Positions 1 to 8,009 of a stretch of 47,242 bases of DNA are shown here, one piece after another; position 1 is the first letter of the stretch, and the number at the start of each line of letters is the position of its first letter. The stretch is from an uncultured Bacteroidales bacterium. Its GTDB lineage: Bacteria; Bacteroidota; Bacteroidia; Bacteroidales; UBA4417. Both the position numbers and the translations under genes were made by a program. The notes below the pieces were generated by a model that did no database searches, was not told where the DNA came from, and saw only the letters and a list, made by a program, of their open reading frames with translations. The stretch spans positions 1 to 47,242 of the forward strand of contig CAIWMA010000135.1 in the NCBI GenBank assembly GCA_903913645.1, given 5' to 3'.

Positions 1-1013
1 AAAACTGCCATTTTCCGGTTGGCATAATCTATAATCCGGGCTTTTTTGGCAAAACGCATACCAGTTGGAGATGTATTCGGATAGGGAGTCATTCCCGGGC
101 CCAGAATGCAACCTTCGCAACAAAGAAGATGCAGGTGATGTCCTTCGAGATTGCCTTGGGCAAATTCACGCAAAGCATCCTGGAAATTGGCTCTTCCACC
201 TGCAACCAGCACATTCTCGCTCAGTATATCTTCATTCACCTCCATGGTATTCAATAAGCCATGGCTCAACGGGAATATTGCTCCACGTCCGCCTAAAGGA
301 GGATCAAATTCAACCGGGCATATTTTTGCAGGATTTATCCGTGCATTTTCCATCATCTCACGTAATTCGCGAAAGGTGAGAGCTGCATCTATTTCTTCCG
401 ATTCAGCTTTTTTTGCCAGGCATGGACCTATAAAAACCAGTTTGGCATCTTCACCAAACTTTTTGCGTACAACTCTCGCCATTGCAACCATAGGAGAAAC
501 AACGGTAGCCAGTTTTTTTGTCAGCTCAGGTTCGTACCGCTCAATGTAGGCTACAATAGCCGGGCAGTCGGATGAAATAGCAGGTAATTCAAGATTAAGT
601 TGTTCCTTATAATACCTTGCTACCAGATCAGCACCAAAGGAAACTTCGGTTACATGACTGAATCCGAACGACTTAATAATTCCAACCAGTTTTTTGTGAT
701 CATCAAGTTCATGAAACTCGGCAGGGAAACTTGGAGCCACCAGGGCAATGACTTTCGGGTAAGTGGAAATCAGCTTTTTAACCTGTTCTATCTCTTTATA
801 AAAAATCTTAGCTTCCTGGCTGCAGACTTTAATACAGTTTCCACAAGCTATGCACCTTGCAGTAATTACCTCAGCCTGTCCTCCTGCTATTCGAATCGCT
901 TTTGCCGGGCATTCACGAACACAGGTATAGCAAACCCTGCATCTTTCCTTTATGGTAAAGACCAGCTTTTTATCAGTTTCCTGATTTGAAGAAGATGTTA
1001 TGCCGGGATTCAT
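1..1013 (-). CDS. Sensory-type [FeFe]-hydrogenase-like H-domain protein (3' end cut by window edge)
   Basis: Reading leftwards from the ATG at 1013, the frame stays open to base 1, giving about 337 residues without a stop. Two ferredoxin-type [4Fe-4S] motifs sit at C25/C28/C31/C35 and C54/C57/C60/C64, followed by an [FeFe]-hydrogenase large-subunit domain. Its H-cluster motifs are non-canonical: L1 reads SSDCPAI, so the proton-relay Cys is Asp; L2 reads GPCLAKKAE; L3 reads LCCEGCILGPG. This pattern fits the sensory (group C/D) H-domain proteins rather than a catalytic enzyme. It lies 162 bp downstream of hydA on the same strand, with heptamer repeats between. The C-terminal output domain, if any (PAS, kinase), is outside the window. 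In-frame stops lie just upstream of the chosen ATG. Confidence 0.85.
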   Translation of the reverse strand, partial: MNPGITSSSNQETDKKLVFTIKERCRVCYTCVRECPAKAIRIAGGQAEVITARCIACGNCIKVCSQEAKIFYKEIEQVKKLISTYPKVIALVAPSFPAEFHELDDHKKLVGIIKSFGFSHVTEVSFGADLVARYYKEQLNLELPAISSDCPAIVAYIERYEPELTKKLATVVSPMVAMARVVRKKFGEDAKLVFIGPCLAKKAESEEIDAALTFRELREMMENARINPAKICPVEFDPPLGGRGAIFPLSHGLLNTMEVNEDILSENVLVAGGRANFQDALREFAQGNLEGHHLHLLCCEGCILGPGMTPYPNTSPTGMRFAKKARIIDYANRKMAV

Positions 1014-1020
1014 TTTTTTA

Positions 1021-1104
1021 GGAATTAGGGGTTTAGGAGTTAGTTTTTAGGGGTATGGGATTAGGGTTTCAAGTTTGAGGGTTTCAAAGTTTCAGTGTTT
1101 CAGG
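1021..1104. repeat. Heptamer array, 12 degenerate units (AGGGGTT type)
   Basis: Twelve consecutive 7-bp units in one register, from GGAATTA, GGGGTTT, AGGAGTT to TTCAGTG and TTTCAGG. The array fills the hydA to H-domain-protein spacer and begins 7 bp upstream of the downstream start codon. Confidence 0.75.
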
Positions 1105-1110
1105 TTATTG

Positions 1111-1166
1111 ACTATTTTCCATTAACTATTTTCCATTAACCAATTTCAATTAACTCTTTTCCATCA
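1111..1166. repeat. Four 14-bp repeats (double heptamers)
   Basis: ACTATTTTCCATTA occurs twice exactly, then as ACCAATTTCAATTA and ACTCTTTTCCATCA, all head to tail. The period of 14 is twice the 7-bp period of the neighbouring array. It ends 10 bp before the hydA stop codon. Confidence 0.85.
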
Positions 1167-1175
1167 TCGCTCCAT

Positions 1176-2900
1176 TTACCGCATCACTTCTCTTTCCTCA
1201 TACGAAGTATAAAGATGCATGTGGCTTAGTTCACTGCCTGGTTTTTTCAAAAACGACTGATAAACGGCTTGCAACGACGCATTTTGATGCGCAAATCTGT
1301 TGGCTTCCTTTTCATCCAGTTCATAAATTGATTTAGCCCTTGCTTTTATATTATTATTTTCGGGATGAATAGGTTGGCCTCCACCGCCTACGCAACCTCC
1401 TTCACAAGCCATTACTTCAATATAATGAATATCCGTCCGGCCTTTCTTTATTTCTGATATCAAAGGCTCGACATTTCCGATCCCATTTACAACAACAAAG
1501 CCAAGCTTAAATTCTCCAATTTTCACGAAATACTCTTTCCTTCCTTTGCCAGATCTGAGTTCCTGAATCTTAAGCTGGGTGGTTTCTTTTCCTGTAATCA
1601 GAAAATGGAGCGTACGGATAACAGCTTCGGTAAGCCCGCCACTTACAGCAAGCATTTTCCCTGCCGAACTGCGCGACTGGTAAGGCTGATCAGACATTTC
1701 TGGTTCAACCTGCTCAATATCAATTCCATTTAAACGGATTAACCTTGCCAGTTCACGCGTAGTAAGAACAAGGTCAACATCGGTAATTCCTTTGTGAGTC
1801 ATTTGCTCGCGCTGTGATTCAAATTTCTTTGCGATACACGGCATTGCAGAAACGGAATAAATATCATCTGCCGACATTCCGACTACAGGAGCAAAATGAT
1901 TGGAAACCAATGCACCAAGCATTTGTTGCGGTGATTTACATGCTGACAAATTTTCAAGGTGATCCGGATGGGTTTGTTCAGCATATTTAATCCAGGCAGG
2001 GCAACAACTTGAAAACATTGGAAGTGATTTGCCTTCTTTTAAGCGGTTGTAGAATTCAGTTGCCTGCTCCGTAATCAGCAAATCAGCACCAAATGAGGTA
2101 TCGAATACAAAATCGAAGCCAAGTTTCCGCAGAGCGGCATACATTACACCTTCAATATCTTTACCTGCACGCAAACCAAATTCTTCGGCAAGTGTTACCG
2201 AAAGCGTCGGTGAACATTGAATAACTGTTTTAACTGCAGGATTATGAAGTGCATCCTGAAGTTTGGCCGGATATTGTTTTTCAGCCAGAGCACCGGTTGG
2301 GCAGACAATTACACATTGTCCGCAATTTATGCAGCTCGAAAGGTTCATCCCTTTATTGAAAGCTGGTCCGACCTGTGTTTTATTTCCCCGCCCGATAAAA
2401 TCAAGAGCCGTTATCTTTTGTATTTCCTCACAAACCCTGATGCACCTTCCGCAAAGAATACATTTAGCCGGATCGCGTAATAAACTCGCACTTGAAGGAT
2501 CGGTTTTATATTTATTTTTCTTGCCGTAGAAACGGCGTTCCCTTACATTCAGATCTTCAGCAAGTTTCTGCAACTCGCAATTTCCATTGCGTTCGCAATA
2601 CAGGCAATCGTCGGGATGGTTGCTAAGCAATAATTCGGTATTTGTTTTGCGGGCCTTGATTACACGGGGAGAATGAGTTCGAACTTTCATCCATTCCTCT
2701 ACAGGATGCGAACAAGCTGGTATCAATCCCTGCCTGCCTTCGACTTCGACCACACACATCCGGCAAGCGCCTGATGGCAGCAAATCCTTGATATGACAAA
2801 GAGTTGGAACTTTTATTCCGTTCCTCTCGAGTGCCATAAGCAAAGTATCCTCGCGCTTGGCTTTAATGGTTTTACCGTTTACTTCTATATCGAATAACAT
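1176..2900 (-). CDS. hydA: [FeFe]-hydrogenase catalytic subunit HydA
   Basis: A 574-residue catalytic subunit of a trimeric cytoplasmic [FeFe]-hydrogenase. In order: an N-terminal [2Fe-2S] domain (C35, C46, C49, C63), a His-ligated [4Fe-4S] motif (HPDDCLYC, then NGNC), two ferredoxin [4Fe-4S] motifs (CILCGRC and CINCGQC), then the H-cluster domain with all three canonical signatures. These are L1 FSSCCPAW (C299/C300), L2 MPCIAKKFE and L3 MACEGGCVGGGG. The relay Cys and all cubane ligands are therefore present. Genes hydC-hydB-hydA run in that order, as in electron-bifurcating HydABC enzymes that couple H2 formation to NADH and reduced ferredoxin; bifurcation itself is inferred from homology. 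It lacks the extra C-terminal [2Fe-2S] extension of the Thermotoga enzyme. The maturases HydE, HydF and HydG are not in the window. Confidence 0.96.
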   Translation of the reverse strand: MLFDIEVNGKTIKAKREDTLLMALERNGIKVPTLCHIKDLLPSGACRMCVVEVEGRQGLIPACSHPVEEWMKVRTHSPRVIKARKTNTELLLSNHPDDCLYCERNGNCELQKLAEDLNVRERRFYGKKNKYKTDPSSASLLRDPAKCILCGRCIRVCEEIQKITALDFIGRGNKTQVGPAFNKGMNLSSCINCGQCVIVCPTGALAEKQYPAKLQDALHNPAVKTVIQCSPTLSVTLAEEFGLRAGKDIEGVMYAALRKLGFDFVFDTSFGADLLITEQATEFYNRLKEGKSLPMFSSCCPAWIKYAEQTHPDHLENLSACKSPQQMLGALVSNHFAPVVGMSADDIYSVSAMPCIAKKFESQREQMTHKGITDVDLVLTTRELARLIRLNGIDIEQVEPEMSDQPYQSRSSAGKMLAVSGGLTEAVIRTLHFLITGKETTQLKIQELRSGKGRKEYFVKIGEFKLGFVVVNGIGNVEPLISEIKKGRTDIHYIEVMACEGGCVGGGGQPIHPENNNIKARAKSIYELDEKEANRFAHQNASLQAVYQSFLKKPGSELSHMHLYTSYEEREVMR

Positions 2901-3027
2901 AAGTTTTTGATAAAATCAATTTTTATTAAATGTGCTGATTTATTAATGTGCCAATTCCACGCTATGCTTTGAATTTGTTTTCAAGTTCAATTACACATAC
3001 ATATTATCACATTTTCAAATTAGCAAA

Positions 3028-4959
3028 TTATTTCAATTTAACAGCTACAAACTTGCACACATCAAAGCAAATTCCACAACCAATACATTTTTCTTCGATG
3101 ATAAAATGGGGTTGCCTGGGTTGACCGACAATTGCATTGGATGGACATTTGCGAAGGCAAGCAACACAGCCGATGCATTTATCCACATCTATGTAGAACA
3201 GGCGCAATTCCTTACAAACCCCAGCCCTGCATTTACGATCGAAAACATGCTCTTCGAACTCCTCCCTGAACCATTTCATAGCACTCAGAAGTGGATTTGG
3301 AGCAGTTTGGCCTAAACCGCACAAGGAAGTGTCCCTTATTACTTCGGAAAGATCAGCCAACTGAATTATTCCTTTAAACCTTTCGAGAACCTCAAATCCG
3401 GATTCCCCGGTTGGTCTGCGAGTGATATTTTCCAGTATTTCATGAATGCGCCTTGTGCCTTCGCGGCATGGAATACATTTTCCACAACTTTCTTTCTGCA
3501 GAAAATTCATGAAAAATTTGGCGATATCTACCATGCAGGTATCCTCATCCATTACAATCATTCCACCGGAACCTATAATAGCGCCTTCGTTCCACAACGA
3601 TTCGTATCCAACTGTGAGATCGAGTTGTGATGCCGGAAGGCAACTCCCTGATGGTCCACCAATCTGAACTGCTTTAAAATCCTTGCCATCTTTTACTCCA
3701 CCGGCAATTTTGAAAATAATGTCCCTGATTTTGGTACCCATCGGCACTTCAACTAGACCTGTGATCATGGCTTTACCAGAAATTGCAAATACCTTGGTAC
3801 CTCTTGCTTCGGGAATACCAATTTCATTAAAATACAAAGGTCCATGACGAAGAATAAAAGGAATATTTGCCAGTGTTTCTACATTATTTATCACGGTAGG
3901 TTTACCAAAAAGACCTTCAATGGCAGGATATGGCGGTTTCGGCCGAGGCATGCCACGTTTACCTTCAATGCTGTTGATCATGGCTGTTTCCTCACCACAA
4001 ACAAAAGCACCAGGCCCCTTTACCAATATTATATTAAAATCAATACCACTATCGAAGATATTGTACCCGATGAATCCATATTCCTTTAACTGATTTATAG
4101 CCTGGTTGAGCATAAAATAAGCCTGACTGTATTCATCCATCACATAAATATATGCTTTGGTCGCGCCTATTGCATATGAAGTAATTGCTATTCCTTCAAG
4201 CAGCAGATGAGGATCGCCTTCAATAACAGCTCTGTCCATAAACGCTCCCGGATCACTTTCAGCTGCATTGCAGATCAGGTATTTCTGGTCACTCACTGCA
4301 TTATGAGCCATCATCCATTTTTCGCCGGTGCGGTAACCACCGCCTCCCCTGCCTCTTAACCCACTCTGATCAACTATATTACATATTTTTTCACCCGTAT
4401 AATTGCGTATGCATTTCAGGTAAGTCTGATAACCACCGCGGGCTATATAATCGGTAATTGAATCAGGGTTGCTGATGCCACAATTTGCAAGTACAACACG
4501 ATGCTGCAATTTAAAAAATGGCAACTCATTGATTAATGGCACATTATCCCATTTGTTATGGCGAACATTATTGAACTGACCCAAAACATATTCAAATGGA
4601 ACTTCACTGTTGAAAATATCATCCAAGAGGGATTCAACCAGGTCATCCGTTATATTCCTGAAAGATATCCTTGCTTTTCCCGGAAGTTGAATATCAACGA
4701 GAGGCTCATACGAACAAAGCCCAATACAGCCAACCTGTACAACTTCGGCATTTATATTTTTCTCTTCCAGGTACTTGTGAATGGATTGAAAAGTTTCGCT
4801 GGCTCCGGCAACTTTCCCACAAGTTCCTGAGCCAATATAAACTACAGGTATATTAACTGTATCATGCCGTATAAGCGACAGTTTATCAGTCACTTCCCGC
4901 TGATTTACATCAGCTTTGGCTGCAAGTACTTTTTCAATGAGAAATTGTTTCTCGTCCAT
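3028..4959 (-). CDS. hydB: NADH-dependent hydrogenase flavoprotein subunit HydB (NuoF-like)
   Basis: A 643-residue NuoF-type subunit that binds FMN and NAD(H) and exchanges electrons with HydA and HydC. The N-terminus is a thioredoxin-like [2Fe-2S] domain (GSGTCGKV, later GCIGLC). The NuoF core follows, with a glycine-rich nucleotide/FMN loop (GLRGRGGGGYRTG) and CNAAESDPGAF. The NuoF [4Fe-4S] motif is SCGKCIPCREG plus a later CGLG. The C-terminus adds two ferredoxin [4Fe-4S] clusters (CIGCVAC and CIGCGIC), the layout seen in HydB and NfnB-like bifurcating subunits. It starts 15 bp after the hydC stop and ends 127 bp before hydA, so one transcript is likely. Confidence 0.95.
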   Translation of the reverse strand: MDEKQFLIEKVLAAKADVNQREVTDKLSLIRHDTVNIPVVYIGSGTCGKVAGASETFQSIHKYLEEKNINAEVVQVGCIGLCSYEPLVDIQLPGKARISFRNITDDLVESLLDDIFNSEVPFEYVLGQFNNVRHNKWDNVPLINELPFFKLQHRVVLANCGISNPDSITDYIARGGYQTYLKCIRNYTGEKICNIVDQSGLRGRGGGGYRTGEKWMMAHNAVSDQKYLICNAAESDPGAFMDRAVIEGDPHLLLEGIAITSYAIGATKAYIYVMDEYSQAYFMLNQAINQLKEYGFIGYNIFDSGIDFNIILVKGPGAFVCGEETAMINSIEGKRGMPRPKPPYPAIEGLFGKPTVINNVETLANIPFILRHGPLYFNEIGIPEARGTKVFAISGKAMITGLVEVPMGTKIRDIIFKIAGGVKDGKDFKAVQIGGPSGSCLPASQLDLTVGYESLWNEGAIIGSGGMIVMDEDTCMVDIAKFFMNFLQKESCGKCIPCREGTRRIHEILENITRRPTGESGFEVLERFKGIIQLADLSEVIRDTSLCGLGQTAPNPLLSAMKWFREEFEEHVFDRKCRAGVCKELRLFYIDVDKCIGCVACLRKCPSNAIVGQPRQPHFIIEEKCIGCGICFDVCKFVAVKLK

Positions 4960-4974
4960 GGAGTAAAGCCGGAG

Positions 4975-5436
4975 TTAAAAAGTATTTCTGTAAATATTAA
5001 TTATTTGAGCAATGTCCTGAATCGCAATTGTAGTCTTGAATTCATCATTAACATTCATCACCGGTGCCGATCCACAAGCTCCCATGCAACTGACAGCTTC
5101 AAGGCTGAAACGACCGTCCCGCGACGTCTGGCCTTCTTTAAGATTGAGAACCCTTTCTACTTCCCGCAAAATACCAGACGATCCATGCATATGGCACGAA
5201 GTTCCACGGCAGACTTTGATGTGGAACTTTCCTTTCTGAACAAACCTGAACTGATCGTAGAAAGTTGCAATACCATATACTTTGCTGGAAGGAAGCTTTA
5301 TATGTTGTCCAACTTTCAGTATTGCTTCTTCATTCAGATACCCAAATTCAATTTGAATATCCTGAAGCAACGGTAAAAGTGATTCGCGAGATCCTGCTTT
5401 ATACCTGCTGATAATTTCGTCGATAGAAGCCTGCAT
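4975..5436 (-). CDS. hydC: Hydrogenase [2Fe-2S] subunit HydC (NuoE-like)
   Basis: A 153-residue NuoE/24-kDa-type protein, the small thioredoxin-fold [2Fe-2S] subunit of the HydABC complex. The four expected cysteine ligands are visible in CRGTSCHMHG and CMGACGSAPV. The N-terminal helical part contains FGYLNEEAI and IATFYDQF, typical of NuoE. It is the first gene of the leftward hydCBA transcript. A TATTTTTG box lies 38 bp upstream of its ATG, facing the divergent promoter of the sensor module. Confidence 0.94.
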   Translation of the reverse strand: MQASIDEIISRYKAGSRESLLPLLQDIQIEFGYLNEEAILKVGQHIKLPSSKVYGIATFYDQFRFVQKGKFHIKVCRGTSCHMHGSSGILREVERVLNLKEGQTSRDGRFSLEAVSCMGACGSAPVMNVNDEFKTTIAIQDIAQIINIYRNTF

Positions 5437-5473
5437 ATGCTAATGAAAAATTTAGTTGTCATATTGCCGACTA

Positions 5474-5481
5474 CAAAAATA
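5474..5481 (-). promoter_or_regulatory. hydC: Putative -7 box of hydCBA
   Basis: On the minus strand this reads TATTTTTG, a full match to the Bacteroidota TAnnTTTG element, 38 bp from the hydC ATG. No TTG -33 element is seen at the usual distance. Confidence 0.45.
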
Positions 5482-5545
5482 ATGTATTGGTTTTTAATAA
5501 TCAGTATTTATTGTGAAAATAATAACACTGTTATTCTTTTAACAG

Positions 5546-5577
5546 TTGATTTTGATATCCAAATATATCTATATTTG
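5546..5577 (+). promoter_or_regulatory. Putative promoter of the [2Fe-2S]/sensor/phosphatase operon
   Basis: TATATTTG at 5570-5577 matches TAnnTTTG, and TTG at 5546-5548 lies 21 bp upstream, the spacing known for Bacteroides-type promoters. The leader to the ATG at 5633 is about 50 nt. It is divergent from hydCBA within the same 196-bp spacer, which allows joint regulation. Confidence 0.5.
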
Positions 5578-5632
5578 TTTTCTGAATGGAACTTTGTTCC
5601 GATTCAGTTTAGAAAAACAGAATATCTGAACA

Positions 5633-5893
5633 ATGGAAATTAAAAAGCAAGAAGTTGTTATTTGTCTTGGAAGTTCATGCTTTGCCAGGGGCAACAAACA
5701 ATTGGTGAAGATTGTAAGCGATTACCTTCGCGACAAAAACCTATTGAATGAGGTGCGATTCCATGGGGAAAGGTGTTTTGGACAGTGCGCCGTTGGTCCA
5801 TCACTCAAACTTGATGGAATTATTAAGGAAAGGTTAGATGAAGATTCGATTATTGCTGTGCTTGATGAGTTTTTTGAGACGGTCGCAAAGTGA
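5633..5893 (+). CDS. Small thioredoxin-like [2Fe-2S] ferredoxin
   Basis: An 86-residue stand-alone version of the NuoE/HydC [2Fe-2S] domain. The four ligand cysteines are C11 and C16 (CLGSSC) and C48 and C52 (CFGQC), with the normal spacing of the family. It is the first gene of a rightward set with the H-domain/PAS protein and the SpoIIE-like phosphatase. Similar small [2Fe-2S] proteins accompany sensory [FeFe]-hydrogenases in Clostridia and Thermotogae, so a role carrying electrons to or from the sensor is a reasonable inference. It could instead be an accessory electron carrier for HydABC. Confidence 0.88.
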   Translation: MEIKKQEVVICLGSSCFARGNKQLVKIVSDYLRDKNLLNEVRFHGERCFGQCAVGPSLKLDGIIKERLDEDSIIAVLDEFFETVAK

Positions 5894-5919
5894 GTTATGA
5901 GTAATGAATTATAAGTGTT
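5892..5919. repeat. Short heptamer array (GAGTTAT type)
   Basis: Four units in register: GAGTTAT, GAGTAAT, GAATTAT, AAGTGTT. It begins inside the stop codon of the small [2Fe-2S] ferredoxin gene. Confidence 0.55.
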
Positions 5920-6020
5920 GGCTATATTTCACCTAACACCAAATCTATTTCTACAAGACCGCTTTAAAACATCAAATAACAGCAAATTAGAAATCAGGAA
6001 GAAAATTAAATTTAAAAAAG

Positions 6021-7877
6021 ATGCAAGCACCTCTCGTATTTATAGAAGAAGATAAATGTAAAGTTTGCTATGCCTGCATCCGGGTGTGCCCGGTTAAAGC
6101 AATTGAACTCCGGCCTTCAGGAGATAAGCCATACATTAATCCCGATAAATGCATCGGCTGTGGAAGCTGTCTTGAAGTTTGTTCTCCCGGAGCCATTAAA
6201 TATTTTGATTCCAAACCTGCTGTAAACGAATTACTTAAATCAGAATTTAAAGTTGCAGCATTAATTGACCCCAGCATTTCCGCTGAATTCGACGATATTA
6301 CTGATTACCGCAAGTTCGTTAGAATGCTTCATGAAATGGGTTTTACCTATGTTCACGATGTAGCTTTTGGAGTCGACTTGGTTTCCAAAGAATATAACGA
6401 GCTGGTATCAAACTTTTTAGGAAAATATTATATTCTTGCCAATTGCCCTCCTATTGTTGCATTGGTTGAAAAGTATTATCCACAATTAATTGACAACCTC
6501 GCTCCTATTGTAAATCCGATGATTGCCAACACCAAAGTGTTGAGGGAATTGTATGGCAACGAAATAAAAGTAGTATTTATAGGCCCTTGTATAGGAGCTA
6601 AAGAAGAAGCAGACCGGTTCGGAGATGATGCAAAGGTCGATGAGGTACTAACCTTCGCTGAACTTAGGGAAATGTTCGATCAGCATGGTATTAAGGAGAG
6701 CACCATTGAATTTTCCGAGTTTGACGAACCTCGGGGGTACAAAGGATATTTATACCCGATCAGTACAGGTATTATCCAGGCTTCAGGACTTAACCAGGAT
6801 TTGTTATCGGGAACTGTAGTTACAGCCGATGGAAAGGACAGGATACTTGCAGCTATGAACCAGTTTGAGCAAGGCATAGATTACATCCAAAAGCATTTCA
6901 ACATGTTTTATTGCGAAGGCTGTATGATGGGTCCGGGGATGAAACCGGGAGGAAAAAAATACAACCGGCAAACTCTGACACGGGTATACGCTGCAAAAAG
7001 ATTGAAGGATTTCAATATGGCCAGGTGGAACCGCGACCTGAAACAATTTCAGCATCTTGATTTCAAACGTGATTTTAAGGCTAACAACCAACGCTTGCAG
7101 GATCCTCCGGAGGAAAAGATTGAAGAAGTTCTAAAAATTATTGAAAAAACCAGCAATGGAGAGAACCTGGGATGCAAGGCTTGCGGATATGAAACCTGCC
7201 GTGACTTTGCCATTGATGTTGCAAATGGAATTACCAGGCCTGATATGTGCATTATGCATTCATTAAAAAGCAAGCAGGAATACATATATTCATTAAAACA
7301 CAGCAATGAAAAGCTTGCCAAAACACAGCAGGCATTACAAAACTCTGAGAAAAGGGCTTTGGCTGAAAAACAGTTAGCACAGGAAGCACTGGAAACATCA
7401 CAGACCATGTTGCATAAGCTTCCAACTGCTGTAGTAATTGTGGATGAAAATTTAAAGATTATCGGGTCAAATGAAAGTTTTGTAACCATTTTAGGCGAAG
7501 AAGCGGCTGAAATAAATGAGATTATTCCAGGTCTGCTCGGCGCCGACCTTAAAACCTTGCTACCGGTTCAGTTCTATAAACTGTTTGCGTATGTTATCAG
7601 CAGCAATGATGATGTGATCGGGCGCGATGTACATTTAAACGATAAGCTTTTGAATGTCACTATTTTCAGCATCAAGAAGAATAAAATCGTAGGTGCAGTT
7701 ATCAGGGACATGTATATGCCTGAAGTGCGCAAAGAAGAAGTAATAAATAGGGTAACCGAAGTAATTGAACAAAATCTGGACCTAGTGCAGCAGATTGCAT
7801 TCCTGTTAGGCGAAGGAGCGGCGAAAACCGAAAAAATGCTTAATTCAATAATTGAATCGCATAAAAGTAAGGAGTAG
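6021..7877 (+). CDS. Sensory [FeFe]-hydrogenase-like protein with Fe-S and PAS domains
   Basis: A 618-residue multidomain cytoplasmic protein. Two ferredoxin [4Fe-4S] motifs (C13/C16/C19/C23 and C44/C47/C50/C54) lead into an [FeFe]-hydrogenase large-subunit domain (about 70-370). L1 is LANCPP (C142, with Asn in place of the relay Cys), L2 is GPCIGAKEE (C190), and L3 is FYCEGCMMGPG (C298/C301), one residue shorter between cysteines than canonical CxxxC. An extra [4Fe-4S] motif CxxCGxxxC follows with a distal Cys (C385, C388, C393, C410), then a likely coiled coil and a PAS-like domain (about 465-585). There is no kinase domain. With the downstream PP2C-type phosphatase this matches the phosphatase-linked sensory class (group C3). 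H2 or redox sensing is inferred. Confidence 0.9.
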   Translation: MQAPLVFIEEDKCKVCYACIRVCPVKAIELRPSGDKPYINPDKCIGCGSCLEVCSPGAIKYFDSKPAVNELLKSEFKVAALIDPSISAEFDDITDYRKFVRMLHEMGFTYVHDVAFGVDLVSKEYNELVSNFLGKYYILANCPPIVALVEKYYPQLIDNLAPIVNPMIANTKVLRELYGNEIKVVFIGPCIGAKEEADRFGDDAKVDEVLTFAELREMFDQHGIKESTIEFSEFDEPRGYKGYLYPISTGIIQASGLNQDLLSGTVVTADGKDRILAAMNQFEQGIDYIQKHFNMFYCEGCMMGPGMKPGGKKYNRQTLTRVYAAKRLKDFNMARWNRDLKQFQHLDFKRDFKANNQRLQDPPEEKIEEVLKIIEKTSNGENLGCKACGYETCRDFAIDVANGITRPDMCIMHSLKSKQEYIYSLKHSNEKLAKTQQALQNSEKRALAEKQLAQEALETSQTMLHKLPTAVVIVDENLKIIGSNESFVTILGEEAAEINEIIPGLLGADLKTLLPVQFYKLFAYVISSNDDVIGRDVHLNDKLLNVTIFSIKKNKIVGAVIRDMYMPEVRKEEVINRVTEVIEQNLDLVQQIAFLLGEGAAKTEKMLNSIIESHKSKE

Positions 7878-7881
7878 GGAA

Positions 7882-7965
7882 ACTGGCAATTGGAAGCTGG
7901 AAACTGGTTACTAGTGACTGGAAACGGGTGACTGGAAACATGAAGTTGGAAATCTGAAACTTGAA
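7882..7965. repeat. Heptamer array, 12 units (ACTGGAA type)
   Basis: Twelve consecutive units in perfect register, including ACTGGCA, ATTGGAA, GCTGGAA, ACTGGTT, ACTGGAA (twice) and ACTTGAA. It starts 4 bp after the stop of the sensor gene and ends 44 bp before the phosphatase ATG, so it lies inside the presumed operon. Confidence 0.85.
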
Positions 7966-8009
7966 ACAAAAAAAAATAGCAATACAATAAAACTTTGTAA
8001 AATAAAGAA

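Noticed and set aside
1021-1166. Possible CRISPR array
   Set aside because: The repeats are contiguous 7- or 14-bp units with no spacers, and no cas gene is present.
4864-5376. A 170-codon plus-strand frame opposite hydC and the hydB start
   Set aside because: The minus strand encodes the conserved HydC cysteine motifs; the plus-strand translation has no coherent features.
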